Source: Cytophagales bacterium
GTDB lineage: Bacteria; Bacteroidota; Bacteroidia; Cytophagales; Cyclobacteriaceae
Reading direction: 5' to 3'
Length of the DNA: 64,000 nt
Assembly: GCA_020403045.1 (NCBI GenBank)
Contig: JADBYK010000025.1
Span: 1 to 64,000 of the forward strand
A program made the translations under genes and the position numbers. Shown in pieces: positions 26,963 through 34,672 of this stretch. A model generated the notes under the pieces. That model was not told where the DNA came from, ran no database searches, and was given only the letters and a program-made list of their open reading frames with translations. Within the stretch, counting starts at the first letter, position 1. Every line of letters begins with the position of its first letter.

Positions 26963-28248
26963 AGTGGAAAAGTCTTTTTTTTGCAGGCCTGGTCGGTGGT
27001 GTAATGTCTTGTTCTCCGACAAGAGGACTGGTAAAAATCCTAGCGGAAACAGAATCAAGTTTTAAAGATAACACCGGGTTCGCATTGTACGATCCCGTCT
27101 CCAAAAAGGCGTTGGTTGACTATCACTCAGATCGCTATTTCACGCCAGCCTCGAATACAAAGATTTTTACATTTTATGCTGCGCTAAAATTGTTGGGCGA
27201 TACGCTGCCTTCGTTAAAATATGAGCTACGCAATGACTCGCTTTTGGTTTGGGGTATGGGCGACCCTTCCTTCCTAAACCCCTATGTATTTCAAAACGGG
27301 AAAACGTTCAATTTTTTAAAGAGCAGAAAGGAAAAGATATTTCTCTCTACCAACAACTTTAACGCGCCAAGGTTAGGTGATGGCTGGGCGTGGGACGATT
27401 ATTTGTATAGCTATTCTCCCGAGCGATCTCCTTTCCCTTTGTACGGAAACTTGTTCACAGTCTCCAAAATGGTCTCCGGTGAGTTAGAAACCTCACCAAC
27501 TTATTTCTATAAACAAGTGGTCAAGAGTTCGGACATACACGCACGAGAGGAAATTGTTCGTGCCTTTGATACGAACCAATTGATCTACTACCCGGGAAAA
27601 ACGCCAACCACGGAGTGGGAGATTCCTTATCACGTTACGAACGAAGTGTTGGCGGATTTGTTAAGCGACACTCTGAAGCAAAATGTTTCAGTGCTTAATA
27701 TGCCGTTGCCTGCCAATGCCACACTTTTGCGGGGGACGCCCGCAGACAGTTTATATAAGGTGATGATGGAAGAAAGCGACAATTTCATTGCTGAGCAATT
27801 GTTGTTGCAGTGTGCAGCGGTGGTCAGCGACACGCTAAGTTCTGAAATTGCCATTCGCTATGCTACTCAAAATCTGCTTGCCGACCTGCCTGACAAACTG
27901 CAGTGGGTCGATGGCTCTGGTTTGTCGCGCTTTAATTTGTTTACGCCCCGCACAATTGTTAAACTTTGGGAAAAAATTTATAGTGAAGTACCCCGCGAAA
28001 GACTGTTCACCTTATTGGCAAAAGGCGGAAAGAGTGGGACAATAAAAAATTGGTACAAAGCTGAGCCGATCTTCATCTACGGAAAAACAGGCACCCTCAG
28101 TAACAATCATTGCTTGAGTGGATTTTTGATAACAAAAAGTGGCAAGACTCTAATCTTTAGTATGATGAGTAATAACTTTGTTGCCAGTAGTACTGAGTTA
28201 AGAAAACAAATGGAGAAAATATTTAAAGTGATTTATGAGAAGTATTAG
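26959..28248 (+). CDS. dacB: D-alanyl-D-alanine carboxypeptidase (PBP4, DacB family)
   Basis: A periplasmic penicillin-binding protein that trims or cuts peptidoglycan cross-links. A lipoprotein-like signal ends in GGVMSC. The serine-protease-like motifs are all present: SxxK in PASNTKIF near residue 58, SxN in EESDNFIAEQ near 272, and KTG in YGKTGTLSNN near 375. The length of 429 aa is standard for the class C-type PBP4. The start overlaps the DinB stop, and the last 14 bases overlap the GH3 frame. Confidence 0.92.
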   Translation: MKWKSLFFAGLVGGVMSCSPTRGLVKILAETESSFKDNTGFALYDPVSKKALVDYHSDRYFTPASNTKIFTFYAALKLLGDTLPSLKYELRNDSLLVWGMGDPSFLNPYVFQNGKTFNFLKSRKEKIFLSTNNFNAPRLGDGWAWDDYLYSYSPERSPFPLYGNLFTVSKMVSGELETSPTYFYKQVVKSSDIHAREEIVRAFDTNQLIYYPGKTPTTEWEIPYHVTNEVLADLLSDTLKQNVSVLNMPLPANATLLRGTPADSLYKVMMEESDNFIAEQLLLQCAAVVSDTLSSEIAIRYATQNLLADLPDKLQWVDGSGLSRFNLFTPRTIVKLWEKIYSEVPRERLFTLLAKGGKSGTIKNWYKAEPIFIYGKTGTLSNNHCLSGFLITKSGKTLIFSMMSNNFVASSTELRKQMEKIFKVIYEKY

Positions 28249-29584
28249 AATGTGTATTGGCTTCAGGCTTCAGGCTTCAAGCCACAAGCAGTTTGGCGTA
28301 AATTTAAAGTCCAGAATCTCCTTTGCAAAACATCTTGTAACAAGCATCAGGCTAACAGCTTGCAGCCTGTGGCTTGCAGCTTTATTTATCTCAACCTCTA
28401 CATTCTCTCAAACCCGTGATAGCCTGGACATAAAAATCGGGCAGATGATATTGATGGGCATTCCATACGCCAAAGTCGACACAATGGTGTTTGAGGCAGT
28501 CAAGAGTGGTCAGGTTGGCTCTATTATATTGTTTGAAAAGAATATCCCCAAAAAACCCAGTGCTTTCACTGATTTAAAGAAAATCATTTGGACTTATCAA
28601 AAGGCATCACCAACGCTTTTGTTTGTATCCATTGATCAGGAAGGTGGAAGAGTGAACCGTCTCAAGGAAAAATATGGATTCGCAAGATCTATTACTGCCG
28701 ACCAGACGGGCAAATCCAAATCTTTGGACAGCGCCAAGTTTTATGCAGAGTCTACAGCCGCTATTTTGGCAGGCTTAGGATTCAACGTGAATTTTGCTCC
28801 CTGCGTAGATGTGGCTGTTGATACTGCCAACCCTGTGATTTATAAAAAAGGCAGATCCTATTCGGCCAACGAAGACTCGATCGCTTTGTTGGCAAAGGAA
28901 TTCATTAAGCAGCATAGACGATTCGCTGTGAATACGGTACTAAAACATTTTCCGGGCCATGGCAGTTCTACCACCGATTCACATTTTGGGGTGGCTGACG
29001 TAACCAACTCGTGGACTGAGCGCGAATTGAAACCTTATAAGATTTTGTTGGACTCCGGATATGTAGACGGTGTGATGACGTGCCATATAGTGAATAAAAA
29101 TCTGGATCAATCGGGCAAACCAGGGACCCTCTCTTACGATATATTGAATGGGATTCTACGAAAAAAACTAGGATACAATGGTGTTGTGTTTTCGGATGAC
29201 ATGCAGATGGAGGCGATCTCTAAACAATATGGATTTGAAGAATCTATAAAATTGGCAATTCTTGCTGGTGTAGATATATTATGCTTCGCCAACAATGTTC
29301 CCGGAAGTCAGAAAAGAAAAGTGGAACTTATTTTTTCAGTTATAAAGAATGCAGTAAACAGTGGAGAAATCTCTGCACAACGAATCAATGAATCATATAA
29401 ACGAATCATTAAACTAAAAAATGAAACGCAAATTTCTGCGCAAAACTATTATAAAAATCAGCATATGCAGCTAGTAGCTGCTCAAAATGAAATCAAGATT
29501 TTACAAGCAAAACTTAATCCGCCAAGTAAGAAGAGCCTTAGGCAGAAAAAAAGAGAAGAAAGAAGAAATAAAAACAACAACTAA
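28235..29584 (+). CDS. Glycoside hydrolase family 3, beta-N-acetylhexosaminidase-like
   Basis: A secreted GH3 enzyme that likely removes N-acetylglucosamine from peptidoglycan fragments, which fits its position after dacB. Family motifs are IDQEGGRVNRL, VNFAPCVDVA, KHFPGHGSS..DSHFG (with the catalytic His/Asp loop) and GVVFSDDMQMEAI, in which the Asp is the nucleophile. The N-terminal 55 residues are unusual: they are encoded by an inverted-repeat sequence and include the hydrophobic LTACSLWLAALFISTSTFSQ that serves as signal peptide. The C-terminus is a highly basic tail (RQKKREERRNKNNN). The stop overlaps the next start by one base. Confidence 0.88.
   Translation: MRSIRMCIGFRLQASSHKQFGVNLKSRISFAKHLVTSIRLTACSLWLAALFISTSTFSQTRDSLDIKIGQMILMGIPYAKVDTMVFEAVKSGQVGSIILFEKNIPKKPSAFTDLKKIIWTYQKASPTLLFVSIDQEGGRVNRLKEKYGFARSITADQTGKSKSLDSAKFYAESTAAILAGLGFNVNFAPCVDVAVDTANPVIYKKGRSYSANEDSIALLAKEFIKQHRRFAVNTVLKHFPGHGSSTTDSHFGVADVTNSWTERELKPYKILLDSGYVDGVMTCHIVNKNLDQSGKPGTLSYDILNGILRKKLGYNGVVFSDDMQMEAISKQYGFEESIKLAILAGVDILCFANNVPGSQKRKVELIFSVIKNAVNSGEISAQRINESYKRIIKLKNETQISAQNYYKNQHMQLVAAQNEIKILQAKLNPPSKKSLRQKKREERRNKNNN
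28260..28381 (+). repeat. Inverted repeat encoding the GH3 signal region
   Basis: GCTTCAGGCTTCAAGCCACAAGCAG (about 28266-28290; only short blocks are quoted exactly) is roughly complementary to CAGCTTGCAGCCTGTGGCTTGCAGC at 28357-28380. The core blocks are CAAGCCACA on the left and TGTGGCTTG on the right. The left arm begins with a tandem GCTTCAG repeat. The element lies wholly inside the reading frame. Confidence 0.55.
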
Positions 29585-29883
29585 TGGAGGTGCAAATTCA
29601 GAAATTAAAGAAGCAACGAAAGCTTCTCGTCTTCGCTTGTAGCCTATTAGCACTGATGGTATTTCTTGCGGGCATTTACGCGCATGTTCAACGTACCATT
29701 TCCGTGGAGATGGATAGGCAAGTAGTTGTGGCTAAAGAACAAGCCTTAGAATGTGAGAAGCAAGCGATGAAACAAAAGGAATTGGCCGAAAAAGCAATGG
29801 ACGAAGCGCAGAGAGCAATACAGCAGGCAAGAGAAGAATTCTTGCGTAAGTCATCTGGTTCACCTGAAAAAAACAAAGAATAG
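29584..29883 (+). CDS. Small membrane protein with coiled coil, paralogue 1
   Basis: A 99-aa protein with a basic N-terminus, one membrane helix (LLVFACSLLALMVFLAGIYA) and a charged coiled-coil tail (AKEQALECEKQAMKQKELAEKAMDEAQRAIQQ). Its start overlaps the GH3 stop by one base, so it is coupled to that gene. It shares topology and a Cys-containing C-E/Q-K motif with the two following genes, which suggests a tandem duplication. No known function. Confidence 0.7.
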   Translation: MEVQIQKLKKQRKLLVFACSLLALMVFLAGIYAHVQRTISVEMDRQVVVAKEQALECEKQAMKQKELAEKAMDEAQRAIQQAREEFLRKSSGSPEKNKE

Positions 29884-29889
29884 TTTACG

Positions 29890-30201
29890 ATGAAAAACGA
29901 TTTAACTAAGAGAAGGATTCTGGCTGTTGTGCTGGGTACTTCGTGGTGCATCACTCTTCTTGCGTTTATTTACATCGCTGTTAATGCGGATAAGCAAGCT
30001 GAAGAAAAGGAGGAATTTCTAAAAGCAAGAATAGAAATCAAAGTGTGCCAAGAGAAGGCGGAAGCGCTCGCTAAGCAACTTGGTGACCGGGAAAACCAAC
30101 TTCGTAGATCACTTGCAGAATTAGAAAACGCTCTCGTAGAAACAAGGCTAGCTAAGGATTTTGCATTTGAGCAATCGAAAATAGCAATCAAAAGAAAGTA
30201 G
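29890..30201 (+). CDS. Small membrane protein with coiled coil, paralogue 2
   Basis: A 103-aa protein: basic KRRILAVVLG, a single membrane segment (LGTSWCITLLAFIYIAV) and a long coiled coil (IEIKVCQEKAEALAKQLGDRENQLRRSLAELENALVETRLAKD). It starts 6 bp after paralogue 1. The KRRI..VVLG membrane entry closely matches paralogue 3 (KRRISSIVLG). Confidence 0.7.
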   Translation: MKNDLTKRRILAVVLGTSWCITLLAFIYIAVNADKQAEEKEEFLKARIEIKVCQEKAEALAKQLGDRENQLRRSLAELENALVETRLAKDFAFEQSKIAIKRK

Positions 30202-30253
30202 CGGAAGGGTTAAAATTCATGGACAAATACTTTTAAGTACAAACGGATTTTTT

Positions 30254-30526
30254 ATGGATGCAAAAGAGGCTTTAAGAAAGAGAAGAATCAGCAGTATCGT
30301 TTTAGGATTAGCGATATTAGCTTCTGTAGGATTTTTTTTCTATGGCATGATTAACAATATCCAAGCACAAAAAGCAAAAGAAATAGCGCAAGAGGAGTCG
30401 AAAAAAGCGTTGGCTTGTGAAAAATATTCACTTTTATTGACTGAGCAACTTCAGGAAAAGGAGAGGCAACTGACTCAAGCTCGCGCAGATGCAGCACTTC
30501 TGAAAGAACAAACTCTAGAAAAATGA
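30254..30526 (+). CDS. Small membrane protein with coiled coil, paralogue 3
   Basis: A 90-aa protein with KRRISSIVLGLAILASVGFFFYG as membrane anchor and a coiled coil containing ALACEKYSLLLTEQLQEKERQLTQARADAALLKEQ. The Cys two residues after Ala-Leu-Ala, the downstream EKERQL and the preceding KRR are shared with paralogue 2. The three proteins probably sit in the same membrane with their coiled coils on one side; partners are unknown. Confidence 0.7.
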   Translation: MDAKEALRKRRISSIVLGLAILASVGFFFYGMINNIQAQKAKEIAQEESKKALACEKYSLLLTEQLQEKERQLTQARADAALLKEQTLEK

Positions 30527-30544
30527 AATAACTCAACTAAACTA

Positions 30545-30697
30545 CCCTCGCCTAAAAGGCGAGGGGTTGTAATTCGGCTAAAGGCCGACTAAAGAAGTGC
30601 AAAAGCCTCGGCTTTCAAACGGGAGCAATAGGAAGAGAAAAAAGCATACTCAGTCAATAAATATTATACTAAAGTCTTCGCCTAAAAGGCGAGGGAT
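30545..30697 (+). other. Cluster of four short hairpins between paralogue 3 and hutG
   Basis: CCCTCGCC-TAAAA-GGCGAGGG (30545-30565), TCGGC-TAAAG-GCCGA (30574-30588), AAAGCC-TC-GGCTTT (30602-30615), and TCGCC-TAAAA-GGCGA (30678-30692), the last repeating the first. No long T-run follows; the first could act as a terminator for the coiled-coil cluster. The GCC-TAAAA-GGC motif appears twice and a GGC-TAAA-GGCC variant once. Confidence 0.55.
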
Positions 30698-30722
30698 TTT
30701 CCCCCAGATACAGACATTAAAG

Positions 30723-31523
30723 GTGAATTCTGCTTTCAACATTACGTACCCAACAACAGCAGAGATACCGATACTCATCAGCGTGCCTCACTGCGGCACG
30801 GTTTTTCCCCCTGAGTTAAAAGATCAATACAAACCACAACTCATACAAGCACCTGACGATACGGATTGGTTTGTTGATCGACTCTATGACTTCGCCCCAG
30901 CACTTGGAATTACGATGATCACTTCCAACTTTAGTCGTTGGGTAATTGATCTGAATCGAGATCCACAAAGCAAACCGCTTTATGCTGATGGACGCGTTAT
31001 TACCGGACTTTGCCCAACTACTAATTTTTTGGGCGAACCGATTTATCAAGATAAACGAAATGAAATTTCTTTGGTTGAAATCGAAAATCGAGTAACCCGG
31101 TATTACGAACCCTATCATCAAAAGATAGAAAAGGAATTAGCTCGCCTCCATCAAAAATTCGGGAAGGTACTTTTGTGGGATTGTCATTCTATCCGACAAT
31201 TTGTTCCTTCGATTCATGCTGAAAAATTTCCGGATTTGATACTGGGTGATGCCGATGGCACATCTGCGTCCTCTGCACTAATCGCCACTGCGATTGGCTC
31301 ACTTCAAAACTCAGGCTATTCCTTTAGCCACAATCATCCCTTCAAAGGCGGTTACATCACACGTCACTATGGGAAACCCGAAGTCAATCGCCACGCACTT
31401 CAATTGGAAATGAGCAAAATCAATTATATGGATGAGCAGGAACTGCACTTCGATGTATACAAGGCCAAGAAAATCAAATTGATTTTGGAAAAGACATTTA
31501 CGAAATTAGCCCAATGCTTGTAG
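30723..31523 (+). CDS. hutG: N-formylglutamate amidohydrolase
   Basis: Hydrolyses N-formylglutamate to glutamate and formate, the last step of the five-step histidine degradation route. Family motifs are PILISVPHCGT, the substrate-binding WVIDLNRDP, LLWDCHSI and the C-terminal GGYITRHYG...LQLEMSK. The GTG at 30723 is chosen; the open frame extends upstream to 30597 but that part contains hairpins and no family similarity. The partner enzyme HutF lies 3 kb downstream (34673-36040), with two unrelated features between. The stop is followed after one base by the TonB-plug gene. Confidence 0.88.
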   Translation: MNSAFNITYPTTAEIPILISVPHCGTVFPPELKDQYKPQLIQAPDDTDWFVDRLYDFAPALGITMITSNFSRWVIDLNRDPQSKPLYADGRVITGLCPTTNFLGEPIYQDKRNEISLVEIENRVTRYYEPYHQKIEKELARLHQKFGKVLLWDCHSIRQFVPSIHAEKFPDLILGDADGTSASSALIATAIGSLQNSGYSFSHNHPFKGGYITRHYGKPEVNRHALQLEMSKINYMDEQELHFDVYKAKKIKLILEKTFTKLAQCL

Positions 31524-31524
31524 C

Positions 31525-34347
31525 ATGAAGGCTATGAAATTTTTAGTGCTCGGTTTAATTGTTGTGTTTCCATTGTTATTATTTTGCCAAACTGGAGAAG
31601 TGACGGGCAAAATTTTGGATGCACAAACCCAGGGATCCCTGCCTTTTGCCCATGTCTTTGTGAGCAATACAACACTTGGCACAACGTCTGATGTTGAAGG
31701 CAATTTCCTTTTAAAAAATGTGCCTATTGGTACACACGATCTGATTATCTCATACATCGGATACCAAACTTTTCACAGCAAAGTCACAGTTTCTGAAACT
31801 CAAACGGTAAACATTACACTACGGCTAAACCAATCGTTACAAGAATTATCCGGAGTGGAGGTGAAAGGAACCCATGATAAAGAATGGATAAAACAAATGA
31901 GACGGTTTGAAAAACTTTTCTTAGGTGAGAAGTTTATATCAACCTGTAAAATAGTAAACCCCTGGGTAATTGATTTTGGAAACTCCGGTAATTCAAAAGT
32001 TTTTATTGCCACAGCATCTGCTCCCATCGAAATTGTTAACAACTACTTGGGGTACAATGTTTTATTTCATCTTAACAGATTTCAGGCAGGAAGTCAGGGT
32101 TACACTATTGAAGGCAATGCCTATTTCAAAGAACAAAGTGATCCTTCCCGAGAAGAATTATGGGCTACAAATAGAGCTTATGTTTATTCAGGATCAGATA
32201 GGCATTTATTTAAATCCATCTTGAATAACCGCGTAGTTCATGAAGGTTACAGACTTTACATGGATAAACCGGGCGCAGTTGATATCAATACACGATCTGA
32301 TCTATTTTATTCAGAAGTAAATAAGAAAATTATTGATTACAGTGGCAAGAATATTGTAGCGCCAACAGGTCGCCCTTATGAGTACACAATTCAACTTAGC
32401 GAAAGGACGGAAATTCACTACCTGAATAAAACTGGATCGGTAAAATATTATAGAGATATGGCAGGAGCCGTATCGTGGATGGAAGTACGCGGCAATCAGG
32501 TGCGGGTAAATAATAATGGAATTCTGCTTAACCCTGGGGAAGTTGTCTATTCAGGGGAGTGGAGCAATTATCGGGTCGGTACATTTCTGCCATTAGATTA
32601 CCAGCCAGGCAAATCATCACAATCAAGTCAAACTATTGTCAAACCTCTTGTACCAATTGAAAAAGCTTACATCCATACCGATAAACCTTACTACTACCCT
32701 GGTGAAAATATCTGGATGAAAGCCTACATGAATTACAGTCAACCCAGTTTGCACGACTCCCTAAGCAAGATTTTGTATATTGAACTTATTAACGAAGCAA
32801 AAAAAATTATTCGGCAGAAAGCTGTAAAAATTGAAAGCGGTTCGGCTGCTTCTGATTTTAAACTACCACCAGATTTACCTGCCGGAAATTACATACTCAG
32901 AGGCTACACCAACTGGATGAGGAATTTTGGAGAGCAATGTTTTTCACTTAAACCAATTCCAGTTTTAAATTTGTCAGGAAAATTAGTAAACGAAGTATCG
33001 TATTCAACCCCGAACGATAGCTCTTTGCAGGTTGTTGCTAACAAAGAAAGTTATCAGCCTCGCGAAAAGGTCAAAATAACAATTCGGATTCAAGACAAGA
33101 ACAAATTGCCCACAGCTGCGAACCTGTCCATTGCAATAACGGATGAAAAACAAGTTGCTTCCATAAAAGATGAAGAAACGATTGTTACCGGCCTTATACA
33201 GTCTAGTTTGCCAAAACCTGCTTTGATCGCCTACCCCGTTGAGCAGGGGATAGTATTATCAGGCGTATTCAAAAATGATAAGCAAAAGCCTGAGAATACT
33301 AACTTGACTGTAGTTGTAGGAAAGTTTGCTGATTTTTTTATGATTGATACCGATGACAAGGGAAAATTCACTTTAAATGGGCTTCAATTTTACGACAGTG
33401 TTGATTTTGTTTTCCAGGCTAAGGACAAGCGGGGCAAGCCCTATGGCCATGTATCATTAATGAAAAGAGAAACACCACTGATTTCTTCATGGAAAGCCTA
33501 CAAAAATTTGAATATAGCCAATGCCAATTCGCCTCAACGTGTATTTACACAATTTGAAGTTGACAAAGAGGCTACTCTATTAGAAGAAGTAACTATTACA
33601 GGAAGCCGAATAGAAGAACTGCCAACAGAGATACAACACAAAATATTTGGCAAGCCAGATCATGTAATAAAAGGGGAGGCACTTCTGAATAGCGGAACCA
33701 CGAACCTAGCCGTAGCACTTCAGGGTAAAGTACCGGGGTTGATTATTACTTCTGCAATGGGAAACAAGGGTGCTACCTACAAAATCAATATTCGTGGTGT
33801 ATCCTCGATTCTTTTAAACACCGAACCTTTGGTGTTAATTGATGGTGTTCCGTTAGGCGGAAGTGCAGGAATTCCAACTACTAGAGATGGAATAGGCGAG
33901 ATGGGAGATACATCCGGTGATCGATTGGCAGTCATGGACCCTAATATGGTGGATAGAATAGAAGTTACTACAAGAGTAAATAGTTTATATGGAGATGCAG
34001 GACGGAATGGTGTTATCGCTATTTTTACAAAAGCAGGTTCTACAAGTAGGTTATCCAATTTGGAAGACCTAAAAACAGTTGATGTGCATAAAATCGCAGG
34101 ATATAGCGCACCTAGACAATTTAGGTCGCCAGATTATGATAGCCCAATGGTAGATAAAGAAAAGCCAGATTTTCGATCAACCATTTATTGGAATCCACAG
34201 TTGAACACCGATGATATCTCGGGAACCTGTTCAGTAACATTCTTCGCAGCCGATTTGCCGGGAAGGTATAGGATTACAGTTGAGGGAATTGCTGAAACAG
34301 GCAACCCTATTCGTTCCGAATCTTTTATTGTAATTGAAAATAATTGA
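31525..34347 (+). CDS. CarboxypepD-reg and TonB-plug protein without a beta-barrel
   Basis: A secreted or outer-membrane protein of 940 aa with signal peptide (FLVLGLIVVFPLLLFCQ). Residues about 24-105 are a carboxypeptidase-regulatory-like domain (GKILDAQTQGSLPFAHVFV). A middle region (about 370-480) has a macroglobulin-like segment, IEKAYIHTDKPYYYPGENIWMKA...DLPAGNYILRGYTNWMRNFG. Residues about 690-840 are a TonB-plug domain (VIKGEALLNSGTTNLAVALQGKVPGL, INIRGVSSILLNTEPLVLIDGVP). No 22-strand barrel follows, so it is not a complete TonB-dependent receptor. Such plug-only proteins may be receptor-like signalling or protein-interaction parts. It sits between two hut genes in what may be one transcript. 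Confidence 0.88.
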   Translation: MKAMKFLVLGLIVVFPLLLFCQTGEVTGKILDAQTQGSLPFAHVFVSNTTLGTTSDVEGNFLLKNVPIGTHDLIISYIGYQTFHSKVTVSETQTVNITLRLNQSLQELSGVEVKGTHDKEWIKQMRRFEKLFLGEKFISTCKIVNPWVIDFGNSGNSKVFIATASAPIEIVNNYLGYNVLFHLNRFQAGSQGYTIEGNAYFKEQSDPSREELWATNRAYVYSGSDRHLFKSILNNRVVHEGYRLYMDKPGAVDINTRSDLFYSEVNKKIIDYSGKNIVAPTGRPYEYTIQLSERTEIHYLNKTGSVKYYRDMAGAVSWMEVRGNQVRVNNNGILLNPGEVVYSGEWSNYRVGTFLPLDYQPGKSSQSSQTIVKPLVPIEKAYIHTDKPYYYPGENIWMKAYMNYSQPSLHDSLSKILYIELINEAKKIIRQKAVKIESGSAASDFKLPPDLPAGNYILRGYTNWMRNFGEQCFSLKPIPVLNLSGKLVNEVSYSTPNDSSLQVVANKESYQPREKVKITIRIQDKNKLPTAANLSIAITDEKQVASIKDEETIVTGLIQSSLPKPALIAYPVEQGIVLSGVFKNDKQKPENTNLTVVVGKFADFFMIDTDDKGKFTLNGLQFYDSVDFVFQAKDKRGKPYGHVSLMKRETPLISSWKAYKNLNIANANSPQRVFTQFEVDKEATLLEEVTITGSRIEELPTEIQHKIFGKPDHVIKGEALLNSGTTNLAVALQGKVPGLIITSAMGNKGATYKINIRGVSSILLNTEPLVLIDGVPLGGSAGIPTTRDGIGEMGDTSGDRLAVMDPNMVDRIEVTTRVNSLYGDAGRNGVIAIFTKAGSTSRLSNLEDLKTVDVHKIAGYSAPRQFRSPDYDSPMVDKEKPDFRSTIYWNPQLNTDDISGTCSVTFFAADLPGRYRITVEGIAETGNPIRSESFIVIENN

Positions 34348-34443
34348 TATGTGTGGTGAGCTAGGGAATAGTTTTGGAAAGGTGAGTTATCAAATCGAAT
34401 AGTATGCCCTCTTTTTAGTTGACTGCATTAACTTCTTAGAAAT

Positions 34444-34644
34444 ATGAAAAAACTGGTTTACGTTGGCGTCTCAGTTCTTTTTATTGTCTTTGAATTCGCA
34501 GCCTACCGGCAGAATGAAAAGACTGAGATTTATTGTGCAGTGAAAAACAAAATGCACCAGGAGTTAACAAAAGTGCCTTTCGAAGCTTAAGCGGCATGAC
34601 TCGAAGTCGCTAAACTGAAAATGGAGATAGAACTGGAAAGATAA
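34444..34644 (+). pseudogene. Decayed small membrane/coiled-coil gene
   Basis: An ATG at 34444 opens MKKLVYVGVSVLFIVFEFAAY, a membrane segment, then a Cys (EIYCAVKNKMHQELT) and ...KVPFEA, then TAA. In the same frame the sequence continues A-A, TGA, LEVAKLKMEIELER and a final TAA at 34642. Restoring CAA for TAA (34588) and CGA for TGA (34597) gives one continuous coiled-coil tail. The layout (anchor, single Cys, coiled coil) resembles the three small proteins at 29.6-30.5 kb. It lies between the TonB-plug gene and hutF. Confidence 0.45.
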
Positions 34645-34672
34645 AATGCACAAGGCAACTAAGTAGAAGTAA

